Source of the DNA: CAZPGL01 sp964586175
GTDB lineage: Bacteria > Actinomycetota > Acidimicrobiia > Acidimicrobiales > MedAcidi-G1
NCBI GenBank assembly: GCA_964586175.1
Contig: CAZPGL010000026.1
Coordinates: 1 to 31,247, forward strand
DNA length: 31,247 nucleotides
Reading direction: 5' to 3'
Positions 1 to 7,497 of the stretch are shown here, piece by piece. The notes under the pieces are model-generated. The model did not search any database. It was not told the origin of the DNA and worked only from the letters and a program-made list of their open reading frames with translations. The translations under genes were made by a program, and so were the position numbers. The first letter of the stretch is position 1; each line of letters opens with the position of its first letter.

Positions 1-1320
1 GGCGAGACCCAGGTGCTGAACTTCACCACCCTGGGCACCGGCCGCATGGACCAGATGATCGACGGCATCGACCCGATCAGCCGCAAGCGCTACATGCACC
101 ACTACAACTTCCCGCCCTTCTCGACGGGCGAGACCGGCTTCATGCGGGGCCCGAAGCGCCGTGAGATCGGCCACGGGGCCCTGGCCGAGCGGGCCTTGTT
201 CCCGGTCGTGCCCAGCTTCGAGGAGTTCCCGTACACGCTGCGTCTCGTGTCCGAGGTGCTGTCGTCGAACGGGTCGACCTCGATGGGTTCGGTGTGTTCG
301 TCGACCCTGTCGCTGATGGACGCCGGTGTGCCGATCAAGGCGCCGGTGGCCGGCATCGCCATGGGCCTCGTGTACCACGACGGCCAGTACATCACCCTGA
401 CCGACATCCTCGGGGCTGAGGACGCCTTCGGGGACATGGACTTCAAGGTGGCCGGTACGTCCGAGTTCGTGACCGCCCTGCAGTTGGACACCAAGATCGA
501 CGGCATCCCCGCCGACGTGTTGGCCAGCGCCCTGAACCAGGCCAAGGACGCCCGGATGCAGATCCTGGAGGTCATGGCCGGTGCGATCGCCGAGCCCCGC
601 GAGGACGTCGGTGAGCACGCCCCGAAGATCAAGAGCTTCGAGATCCCGGTCGAGAAGATCGGTGAGGTCATCGGCCCGAAGGGCAAGATGATCAACACCA
701 TCCAGGCCGAGACCGGCGCCGACATCAGCGTCGACGACGACGGCATGGTCGGCATCGTGGCCATCGCCTCGCCCGACCGGGCGAAGGTGGCAGAGGCCGA
801 GCGCCAGATCATGCTCATCGTGGACCCGCCGACCGCCGAGGTTGGAGCCGTCTACCAGGGCAAGGTGGTGAACATCACCAAGTTCGGTGCGTTCGTCAAC
901 ATCCTCCCGGGTCGCGACGGTCTGGTCCACATCTCCAAGCTGGGTCGCGGCAAGCGCATCGACAAGGTCGAGGACGTGCTCGAGCTGGGCCAGGAGATCG
1001 AGGTCGTCGTCGAGGACGTCGACCCGAACGGCAAGATCTCGCTGAAGCCGGGCGGCGACGCCCCGGCCGCCGAGGCCAAGCCGAAGGCCGAGGCTCCCGC
1101 AGCCGACGCCGGTGACGCCGACTCCGACGACGACGCCCCGGCCGACGACACCGTGGACACCGTCGACGACGGCGACGACGGTGACGAGGTCGTCGAGGTG
1201 GTCGAGGCCAGCTTCGAGTCGGCCTTCGCCTCCGAGCTGGAGAGCGTGCACGGCGACCTGGGTCCGGCCCAGGCCGGCAACCGTGGTGGCGGCGGTGGCC
1301 GTCGCCGCCGGGGTCGCTGA
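1..1320 (+). CDS. pnp: Polyribonucleotide nucleotidyltransferase (PNPase), C-terminal part
   Basis: PNPase degrades RNA 3' to 5' by phosphorolysis. The reading frame is open from base 1 (GETQVLNFTT), so the true start lies upstream and the CDS is truncated by the window. What is visible is the second RNase PH domain, with the phosphate-binding motif NGSTSMGS (bases 268-291) and the acidic GDMDFKVAGT motif (about 430-460). A KH domain with GPKGK (about 630-810) and an S1 domain (about 841-1050) follow. The tail is unusual: about 60 residues of Ala/Asp/Glu-rich sequence, then a short Gly/Arg end, GGGGGRRRRGR. Such a basic tail probably adds RNA affinity, which is inference. pnp followed by an M16 peptidase and dapB is a familiar actinomycete order. 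The identification is secure. Confidence 0.97.
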   Translation, partial: GETQVLNFTTLGTGRMDQMIDGIDPISRKRYMHHYNFPPFSTGETGFMRGPKRREIGHGALAERALFPVVPSFEEFPYTLRLVSEVLSSNGSTSMGSVCSSTLSLMDAGVPIKAPVAGIAMGLVYHDGQYITLTDILGAEDAFGDMDFKVAGTSEFVTALQLDTKIDGIPADVLASALNQAKDARMQILEVMAGAIAEPREDVGEHAPKIKSFEIPVEKIGEVIGPKGKMINTIQAETGADISVDDDGMVGIVAIASPDRAKVAEAERQIMLIVDPPTAEVGAVYQGKVVNITKFGAFVNILPGRDGLVHISKLGRGKRIDKVEDVLELGQEIEVVVEDVDPNGKISLKPGGDAPAAEAKPKAEAPAADAGDADSDDDAPADDTVDTVDDGDDGDEVVEVVEASFESAFASELESVHGDLGPAQAGNRGGGGGRRRRGR

Positions 1321-1335
1321 GCGCCACCCGGCATC

Positions 1336-1354
1336 GGACCCGCCATGCGGGTCC
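1336..1354 (+). terminator. Perfect hairpin between pnp and the M16 peptidase gene
   Basis: GGACCCGC and GCGGGTCC form a perfect 8-bp stem with a 3-nt CAT loop. It lies 15 nt after the pnp stop and ends one base before the GTG start of the next gene. No U-run follows, so it is not a classical intrinsic terminator. It could be an RNA-stability or processing element, or a structure that limits access to the downstream start. Confidence 0.5.
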
Positions 1355-1355
1355 C

Positions 1356-2627
1356 GTGACGACCGCCGAACCGGCGGTCCGCACCACCCTGCTCGATGAC
1401 GGTCCGAGTGTGGTGTCGGAGCATGTCTCCGGCGCCCACTCGGTCGCCGTCGGAGTCTGGGTGGGTGTCGGCGGGCGTGACGAACCCGACGAGGTCGCCG
1501 GAGCGTCCCACTTCCTCGAACACCTGCTGTTCAAGGGCACCGACCGCCATTCGGGGCGGGCCATCGCCGAGTTGGCCGATGCCACCGGTGGGGAGCTGAA
1601 CGCCTTCACCGCCAAGGAGTACACGGCGTTCTACGCCCGCTTCCCGGCCGACGGCCAGGAACTGGCCGTGGACCTGTTGGGCGACGTGCTGTGCCATCCG
1701 GCCTTGCGGCCAGACGATGTCGAGACTGAACGGCGGGTCATCCTCGAGGAGTTGCACCTGGCGGCCGACGACCCCGACGACGTCGTCTTTGAGCTGCTGT
1801 ACGAGGCGTTGTTTCCCGGGCACCCGTTGGGCCGCGAGGTGCTGGGCACCCGCCGGTCGGTGACCGGTCTGGGCCGGGAAGACCTGGCGGCCTTCCATGA
1901 CCGCTGGTACCGCGCCCCGAACCTGGTGGTGGCCGCCGCCGGCGCCGTCGACCACGACGTGCTCGTCGAACAGGTCATGGCGGCGTTCTCGGGGCGTAGC
2001 GGAGGAGCGGCCCCCGTTCGGACGGCACCGACCATCGGCCCGACCTCGGCCCGGTCGTTGTGCAGGCCCACCGAGGCTTCCCACGTGGCGTGGGGGTGGC
2101 GGGGTGTGCGGCGAGACGATCCCCGCCGGTACGCCCTGGCCATCGGCACCCATGTGCTCGGCGGCGGGCTGTCCAGCAGGCTGTTCCAGCGGGTCCGCGA
2201 GGACCTCGGCCTGGCGTACAACGTGTTCGCCTCGTCGGCCTGCCATCACGACGACGGTGCCGTCACCGTGTACGCCGGCACCGCTCCCGACCGGGCTGAC
2301 GAGCTGATCGCCGTGGTCGCCGACGAGGTGGCGGCCCTGGCCGCAGGCGGGATCACCGCCGAGGAACTGGCCATCGCCCGCAGTGGGTTCGAGGGATCGC
2401 TGCTACTCGGCCTGGAGGACTCGGGGAGCCGCATGACCAGGCTGGGGGCCGACCAGGCCCTGCTCGGCCGGGTGGTGCCGCTCGAGGAGGTGGTCGACCG
2501 CATCCGGTCGGTCGACCTCAACCAGGTCAACGCCGTGCTCGCCGAGGTGCTGGCCCCCGACGCGGTCGTCGCCCGGGTCGGCCCCGACGGTCAAACCGTT
2601 CCCGAACCCGACGACGACGACCGCTAG
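1356..2627 (+). CDS. M16 family zinc metallopeptidase
   Basis: This is a pitrilysin/insulinase-family peptidase of 423 residues, the usual size of the short single-gene bacterial form related to processing-peptidase beta subunits. The inverted zinc motif HFLEH (His52, Glu55, His56) is intact, and the third zinc ligand Glu132 lies exactly 76 residues after His56, as the family requires. The C-terminal half carries the conserved GGGLSSRLFQRVRE segment. No signal peptide is seen, so it should act in the cytoplasm. The GTG start at 1356 sits directly after a hairpin. Later in-frame GTGs would cut into the first beta strand, so they are less likely. The stop TAG is also the first half of the TAGCCT -10 element of dapB. 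Its substrate is unknown. Confidence 0.93.
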   Translation: MTTAEPAVRTTLLDDGPSVVSEHVSGAHSVAVGVWVGVGGRDEPDEVAGASHFLEHLLFKGTDRHSGRAIAELADATGGELNAFTAKEYTAFYARFPADGQELAVDLLGDVLCHPALRPDDVETERRVILEELHLAADDPDDVVFELLYEALFPGHPLGREVLGTRRSVTGLGREDLAAFHDRWYRAPNLVVAAAGAVDHDVLVEQVMAAFSGRSGGAAPVRTAPTIGPTSARSLCRPTEASHVAWGWRGVRRDDPRRYALAIGTHVLGGGLSSRLFQRVREDLGLAYNVFASSACHHDDGAVTVYAGTAPDRADELIAVVADEVAALAAGGITAEELAIARSGFEGSLLLGLEDSGSRMTRLGADQALLGRVVPLEEVVDRIRSVDLNQVNAVLAEVLAPDAVVARVGPDGQTVPEPDDDDR

Positions 2628-2630
2628 CCT
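2625..2630 (+). promoter_or_regulatory. Putative leaderless -10 (TAGCCT) for dapB
   Basis: TAGCCT ends 6 nt before the dapB ATG and overlaps the stop codon of the M16 gene. The same hexamer recurs at a similar distance before rimO, miaB and dapD. No convincing -35 box is seen. Confidence 0.45.
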
Positions 2631-2636
2631 CGCCCC

Positions 2637-3416
2637 ATGGGCAACGGGTCGCAGAACCGAAGGGTCGGCGTGCTGGGGGCTGCGGGGCGTATGGGGCGGG
2701 CCGTCGTCGATGCCGTCCACGTCGCCTCCGACCTCGACCTGGTGGCGGTCGCCGATGCCGGTGCGGTGGGTGCCGATGTCGGTGGGCTGACCGTCGTCGC
2801 CGGTGCCGCCGAACTGGTGGCCGCCGGTGTGGATGTGGTCGTCGACTTCACCGTGGCCGATGCGGCCCGGGCCAACCTGCCGGTGCTGGCCGCCGCCGGG
2901 GTGCACGCCGTGGTCGGCACCAGCGGGCTCGGCGACGACGACCAGGCTGCCCTGGCCGCCGCGTTCACCGATAGCGCCTGTCTGGTCGCCCCCAACTTCG
3001 CCATCGGCGCCGTGCTCATGATGCGCTTCGCCGAGACGGCGGCCCCGTGGTTCGACACGGCCGAGATCATCGAGTTCCACCACGACGGCAAGGTCGACGC
3101 CCCGTCGGGCACGGCGATCGCCACCGCCGACCGCATGGCCGCGGCGTCGGTCGACTGGGCCGAGGACCCCACCGAGACCGAGGTGGTCGACGGGGCCCGG
3201 GGCGGCTCGGGTCCGGCCGACATCCGTATCCACGCCGTCCGCATGCGGGGCATGGTCGCCCACCAGGAGGTGGTGTTGGGCACCACCGGGCAGACCCTCA
3301 CCCTGCGCCACGACACCACCGACCGCGGCTCGTTCATGCCCGGCGTGGTGCTGGCGGCCCGGCGCATCGACGGCACGGGGCTCACCGTGGGCCTCGACGC
3401 CCTGCTGGGTATCTGA
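2637..3416 (+). CDS. dapB: 4-hydroxy-tetrahydrodipicolinate reductase
   Basis: DapB reduces 4-hydroxy-tetrahydrodipicolinate to tetrahydrodipicolinate with NAD(P)H in the diaminopimelate/lysine pathway. The protein has 259 residues, a normal length. An N-terminal Rossmann fold carries GAAGRMGRA (about residues 14-22). The substrate-binding and catalytic segment EFHHDGKVDAPSGTA contains the expected His-His and Lys plus the PSGTA loop. The ATG at 2637 has no Shine-Dalgarno but lies 6 nt after TAGCCT, which fits a leaderless start. It shares the window with dapA, dapF, dapC, dapD and dapE. Confidence 0.97.
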   Translation: MGNGSQNRRVGVLGAAGRMGRAVVDAVHVASDLDLVAVADAGAVGADVGGLTVVAGAAELVAAGVDVVVDFTVADAARANLPVLAAAGVHAVVGTSGLGDDDQAALAAAFTDSACLVAPNFAIGAVLMMRFAETAAPWFDTAEIIEFHHDGKVDAPSGTAIATADRMAAASVDWAEDPTETEVVDGARGGSGPADIRIHAVRMRGMVAHQEVVLGTTGQTLTLRHDTTDRGSFMPGVVLAARRIDGTGLTVGLDALLGI

Positions 3417-3431
3417 CCGGCCCGTGAGCCC

Positions 3432-4208
3432 GTGACGCCGGGGGCCCGCCGCCTGCTGCGGCCATGGTGGCTGGTCCGTCACGTGGTCGTGCTGGCCGTG
3501 CTGGTCGCCACGGTCAACCTCGGGTTCTGGCAACTACGCCGTCTGGACGAGCGTCAGGCCCACAACGCCCTGGTCGCCGCCCGGGCCGACGAGCCGGTGG
3601 TGGGCCTCATGGGGCTGCTCGTCGACTCCCGGGGTGAGGTGGCTCCGATCGAGCACCGGACGGCCACCGCCTTCGGACGGTTCGACACGTCCCGCGAGGT
3701 GTACGTGGCCAACCGCAGCCAGCACGAGGTCTCGGGCTACCACGTCGTCACCCTGTTCGAGCTGGCCGACGTCGAGGAGTTCCTGGTCGTCAACCGGGGG
3801 TTCGTGTCCCGCGGCGTCCACCTGGCCGGCGACCCCGGGGCGTGGGCGGCGCCCGACGGCTGGGTCGAGGTGACGGGGCTCGTCGTGGCCGGCGGGGCCA
3901 GCACTGGCGCCCACGGCGATGAGGTGGCGGCCATCGATTTGGCCGACCTCGAGGCCCGGTGGGGGATCGACGGGCTGTTGCCCGCGGTACTGCAGTCCAC
4001 CGCCGGTGCGGCCGCCGGGGTGTGGCCTGAGGTGCTGGTCCCCCCCGAACAGGACGAGGGGCCTCACTTCTCCTACGCCATGCAGTGGTTCCTCTTCACG
4101 CTGATCGGGGTGTTCGGGTACCCGTTGTTGCTGCTCACCGTGGCCCGGCGGCCGGGCGATCCGGCCGATCCCGGGCCGGGGTCCGACGGCGACCCTGCAC
4201 TAGCGTGA
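3432..4208 (+). CDS. SURF1 family protein (cytochrome oxidase assembly)
   Basis: SURF1/Shy1 proteins are membrane proteins that assist heme-copper oxidase assembly. The 258-residue product has the family architecture. An N-terminal membrane segment (about residues 17-36) runs into the signature LGFWQLRRLDER, then comes a periplasmic-side middle domain with VVNRGFV, and a second membrane segment near the C-terminus (about 216-238) preceded by the conserved HFSYAMQWF. The GTG start at 3432 is the first usable one, because an upstream GTG at 3424 is stopped at once by TGA. The stop overlaps the next gene's GTG (GTGA), so the two are probably translated together. No oxidase subunit genes are nearby, so its context here is not informative. 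Confidence 0.9.
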   Translation: MTPGARRLLRPWWLVRHVVVLAVLVATVNLGFWQLRRLDERQAHNALVAARADEPVVGLMGLLVDSRGEVAPIEHRTATAFGRFDTSREVYVANRSQHEVSGYHVVTLFELADVEEFLVVNRGFVSRGVHLAGDPGAWAAPDGWVEVTGLVVAGGASTGAHGDEVAAIDLADLEARWGIDGLLPAVLQSTAGAAAGVWPEVLVPPEQDEGPHFSYAMQWFLFTLIGVFGYPLLLLTVARRPGDPADPGPGSDGDPALA

Positions 4209-4849
4209 CGCACGTGGCCCACCACAGCGATCCTGAGTTGCGCGTCCTACACACCCTGCGGGTCAAGGGGTTCGTCGACACCCCGGTGATCGTCGAGGTG
4301 CTCGATCTGCCCGAGGACGATGTGGCCGACCGCCTGGCGGCCTTCGCCGAGAGCGGCGACGCCCGCTACCGGGAGGGACGCATGTCGGGCTGGATGCTGA
4401 CCCCGCAGGGCCGCACCCGGGGCGAGGCCATGGTGGCCGCCGAGTTGTCGGCCGCCGGTGTGCGCGACGGGGTGGATGCCGCCTATCGGCGGTTCCTCGC
4501 CGTGAACCAGGGGTTCCTCGGGTTGTGCACCGACTGGCAGCTGCGCACCGTCGACGGCGAGCAGGTCGTCAACGACCACACCGACCCCGACCATGATGCC
4601 GCGGTCATCGGCCGTCTGGCCGACACCGACGCCGTGGTCCAGCCGATCTGTGCCGAATTGGCGGGGCTGTTGGCGCGGTTCGGCGGCTACGGTGAGCGCT
4701 TCGGCGACGCCCTGGCCCGGGTCCGGGCCGGTGACCTCGACTGGTTCACCAAGCCGATGATCGAGTCGTACCACACGGTGTGGTTCGAGTTGCACGAGAA
4801 CCTGCTGGCCACGCTGGGCATCGAGCGGGTGAACGAGGCGGCGGGCTGA
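4205..4849 (+). CDS. Uncharacterised actinobacterial protein with winged-helix-like N-terminus
   Basis: I cannot assign a specific function. The 214-residue product begins with a segment resembling a MarR-type winged helix: a helix LRVLHTLRVKGF, a helix VIVEVLDLPEDDVADRL, then a RYREGRMSGWMLTPQGR stretch that could be the wing. The rest is helical, with conserved-looking aromatic motifs (AAYRRFLAVNQGFL, CTDWQLR, YHTVWFELHENLLATLG). Such proteins are often called MarR-like regulators in databases, but ligand and targets are not evident. The GTG at 4205 overlaps the SURF1 stop. A second GTG at 4214 lies 7 nt after TAGCGT (4201-4206) and would fit the leaderless spacing seen elsewhere in the window, so the start is uncertain by three codons. 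dapA follows on the same strand. Confidence 0.8.
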   Translation: MTHVAHHSDPELRVLHTLRVKGFVDTPVIVEVLDLPEDDVADRLAAFAESGDARYREGRMSGWMLTPQGRTRGEAMVAAELSAAGVRDGVDAAYRRFLAVNQGFLGLCTDWQLRTVDGEQVVNDHTDPDHDAAVIGRLADTDAVVQPICAELAGLLARFGGYGERFGDALARVRAGDLDWFTKPMIESYHTVWFELHENLLATLGIERVNEAAG

Positions 4850-4887
4850 CCGCCGCCGGCCGACGAGGACGTACAGGAGACACGGCC

Positions 4888-5775
4888 ATGAAACCCAGGT
4901 TCGGGCGGGTGCTCACCGCCATGATCACGCCGTTCGCCGACGATGGTTCGCTGGACCTCGACGGGGCCGGCGTACTGGCCCGGTGGCTGGTCGAACAGGG
5001 CAACGACGCCCTGGTGATCGCCGGCACGACCGGCGAGTCGCCCACCCTCACCCACGACGAGCAGGTCGACCTGGTCGCCGCGGTGGTCGACGCGGTGGAT
5101 GTGCCGGTCATCGCCGGGGCGGGCAGCAACGACACCCGGTCGGCGATCCGCAACGCCGAGCGCTGCGCCGAGGTGGGGGCCGACGCCATCCTGAGCGTCA
5201 CCCCGTACTACAACCGCCCGTCGCAGGCCGGGCTTGTCGAGCACTTCACCGCGGTGGCCCGCTGCACCGACCTGCCCAACATGCTCTACGACATCCCAGT
5301 GCGCACCGGCCGCAAGATCAACACCGACACCCTGCTGCGGCTGGCCGGCGAGGTCGACAACGTCGTGGCCGTCAAGGACGCGGCCGGCGACCTGGGCGAG
5401 ACGGCCCGGCTGGTCGCCGCGGCCCCTGAGGGCTTCGAGGTCTACAGCGGCGAGGATGCCCTCACCCTGGCCCTGCTGGCCGTGGGGGCGGTGGGCACGG
5501 TCAGCGTGGCCACCCACTGGGCCACCCCGGAGACCGTCGAACTCATGGCGGCCTTCTTCTCCGGCGACGTGGCCCGGGCCACCGCGATCAACCAGGCGCT
5601 CATCCCCTCGTACGACTTCGAGTCGGGCGACCTGCGGCCCAACCCGGTGCCGTCCAAGGCGATGATGAAGGTGCTGGGCCTGCCCGGCGGTGATTGCCGG
5701 CTTCCCATGGGCCCCGAGCCCGACGGCCTGGCCGACGAGGCCCGGTCGGTGCTGGCCGGCCTCGGACGGGCCTGA
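4888..5775 (+). CDS. dapA: 4-hydroxy-tetrahydrodipicolinate synthase
   Basis: DapA condenses pyruvate with aspartate semialdehyde, the first committed step to diaminopimelate. The 295-residue TIM-barrel protein has GTTGESPTL (residues 46-54), the catalytic Tyr134 in YDIPVRTG and the Schiff-base Lys163 in VAVKDAAGD, plus YYNRPSQ (107-113). The ATG at 4888 is chosen because AGGAGA (4875-4880) is spaced 7 nt upstream. This is one of the few clear Shine-Dalgarno sequences in the window, and the N-terminus MKPRFGRVLTAMITPF fits the family. dapA next to rnj and ftsK is a well-known actinomycete arrangement. Confidence 0.97.
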   Translation: MKPRFGRVLTAMITPFADDGSLDLDGAGVLARWLVEQGNDALVIAGTTGESPTLTHDEQVDLVAAVVDAVDVPVIAGAGSNDTRSAIRNAERCAEVGADAILSVTPYYNRPSQAGLVEHFTAVARCTDLPNMLYDIPVRTGRKINTDTLLRLAGEVDNVVAVKDAAGDLGETARLVAAAPEGFEVYSGEDALTLALLAVGAVGTVSVATHWATPETVELMAAFFSGDVARATAINQALIPSYDFESGDLRPNPVPSKAMMKVLGLPGGDCRLPMGPEPDGLADEARSVLAGLGRA

Positions 5776-5785
5776 GCGGCCGACG

Positions 5786-7441
5786 GTGCCCGCCGACGTC
5801 ACCATCACGTTCCTGGGCGGCCTGGGCGAGATCGGCCGCAACTGTGCCGCCCTCGAGGCCCACGGCCGCATCGTCCTGTTGGACTGCGGCCAGCTGTTCC
5901 CCGACGACCTGCCGGGGGTCGACGCGGTGCTGCCGGACTTCACGTGGCTCATCGAGCGGGCCCACCGCATCGAGGGCTGCATCGTCACCCACGCCCACGA
6001 GGACCACATCGGGGGCCTGCCGTACCTGCTGCCGCACGTCGAGTTCCCGATCTACGGGTCGCGGTTCACGTTGGGCATGGTGGCCGGCAAGCTCAAGGGG
6101 GCCGGGCTGAAGACACCCGAGATGGTCGAGCTGGCCGACCACGACCGTCACCGGATCGGGCCGTTCGACTGCGAGTTCCTGCCGGTCACCCATTCGACGC
6201 CGAGCGGGCTGATGACGGTGTTTGAGACGCCCCAGGGGCGGGTGCTGCACTCCAGCGACTTCAAGCTGGATCCGACGCCCATCGACGGGCGGGTCACCGA
6301 CCTGCCCCGGTTGCGGGAGCTGGCCGCCGACGGCGGCATCCGGTTGCTGCTGGCCGACTCCACCAATGCCGGGGCGGCCGGGTCGTCGACGAGCGAGGCC
6401 GAGATCGGTCCGGTGATCCGGTCGGTGTTCGAGGCCCACGAGGGACGCCGCATCGTCGTCGGTGCGTTCTCCAGTCACGTGCACCGCATCCAGCAGATCG
6501 CCGACGCCGCCTCGGCCACTGGCCGCACCCTCGTCGTGATGGGTCCGTCGATGGTCCGCAACGTCACCCTGGCCCGTGAGATCGGGCTGCTGCGGGTGTC
6601 GGACCGGATGCTGGCCACGCCCGATGAACTCGACGACCTGGATCTGGCCCGCACGTGCGTGGTGTGCACCGGGTCGCAGGGCGAACCCCGGGCCGCCCTG
6701 TCGCTGATGGCCCAGGGCCGGCACCGCCACCTGACCATCGGTGACCGCGACACCATCGTGTTCTCGTCACATCCCATTCCCGGCAACGAGGCCGCGGTGT
6801 CCCGGCTCCACAACGGCCTGGCCCGTCGAGGGGCCCGTTTGGTGCACAGCCGGCAACTCGGGGTGCACACCACCGGGCACGGCCAGCGCGACGAGCTGGC
6901 CGAGCTGCATCGGGCCGCCGATCCCGAATTGTTCATTCCCGTCCACGGCGAGTACGCCCATCTGGTGGCCCATCACGAGCTGGCCCTCGAGTTGGGGATG
7001 GCCCCCGATCGGGTGTTGCGCTGCACCGACGGCGACCAGGTGCGGTTGAGCGACGACGGCGTGGCCTTGGCCGGACGGGTGTCCGACGAGTACGTCATGG
7101 TCGACGAGTCGGGGCGGCCGGTCAGCGAGGAGTTGGTGGCCGAGCGCCGGACCATGGAGGGTGAAGGGTTCGTGCTGGTCAGGGTGGTCGTCGACGTGCG
7201 CAAGGGCCGCATGGTCGGGCGGCCGTTCGTCGAGACCCGGGGATGGGTCGAACCCGACGAGCGGGACACGTGGTGTGCCGAGGTGGCCGAAGCCGTGGCC
7301 GCCGCGGTGGCTGATGCGCTCGACGACGACGAACACGATCCCGACCAGTTGCGACGCCGGGTCCGGCGGGCCACCGGGCAGCTGGTCGCCAAGCGCACCG
7401 GGCGGCGTCCGGCCCTGGTTCCGGTGGTCGAGATCCGCTGA
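5786..7441 (+). CDS. rnj: Ribonuclease J
   Basis: RNase J is a beta-CASP metallo-beta-lactamase nuclease with 5' to 3' exonuclease and endonuclease activity, acting in mRNA decay and rRNA maturation. The 551-residue product starts PADVTITFLGGLGEIGRNC. It has the zinc motif HAHEDH (residues 69-74), a later VTHSTPSG motif, the beta-CASP-side FSSHPIPGNE and VHGEYAHL, and a C-terminal dimerisation/regulatory domain. The GTG at 5786 lies 10 nt after the dapA stop. Upstream in-frame starts lie inside dapA and would add unrelated sequence. With pnp upstream, the window encodes both a 3'-to-5' and a 5'-to-3' RNA-decay enzyme. Confidence 0.96.
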   Translation: MPADVTITFLGGLGEIGRNCAALEAHGRIVLLDCGQLFPDDLPGVDAVLPDFTWLIERAHRIEGCIVTHAHEDHIGGLPYLLPHVEFPIYGSRFTLGMVAGKLKGAGLKTPEMVELADHDRHRIGPFDCEFLPVTHSTPSGLMTVFETPQGRVLHSSDFKLDPTPIDGRVTDLPRLRELAADGGIRLLLADSTNAGAAGSSTSEAEIGPVIRSVFEAHEGRRIVVGAFSSHVHRIQQIADAASATGRTLVVMGPSMVRNVTLAREIGLLRVSDRMLATPDELDDLDLARTCVVCTGSQGEPRAALSLMAQGRHRHLTIGDRDTIVFSSHPIPGNEAAVSRLHNGLARRGARLVHSRQLGVHTTGHGQRDELAELHRAADPELFIPVHGEYAHLVAHHELALELGMAPDRVLRCTDGDQVRLSDDGVALAGRVSDEYVMVDESGRPVSEELVAERRTMEGEGFVLVRVVVDVRKGRMVGRPFVETRGWVEPDERDTWCAEVAEAVAAAVADALDDDEHDPDQLRRRVRRATGQLVAKRTGRRPALVPVVEIR

Positions 7442-7482
7442 AGAGGGGCTCGGGGCATCCCGATCCTGACACCCCCCGGTGG

Positions 7483-7488
7483 TACGTT
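7483..7488 (+). promoter_or_regulatory. Possible -10 element (TACGTT) for ftsK
   Basis: TACGTT fits TANNNT and ends 9 nt before the GTG of ftsK, inside the 56-nt rnj-ftsK gap. No good -35 is present at the right distance. Support is weak, from spacing only. Confidence 0.25.
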
Positions 7489-7497
7489 GAGAACGCT

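Noticed and set aside
1345..1359. Four-codon ATG frame starting in the loop of the pnp/M16 hairpin
   Set aside because: It has no ribosome-binding site and ends at once; too short to support as a leader peptide.
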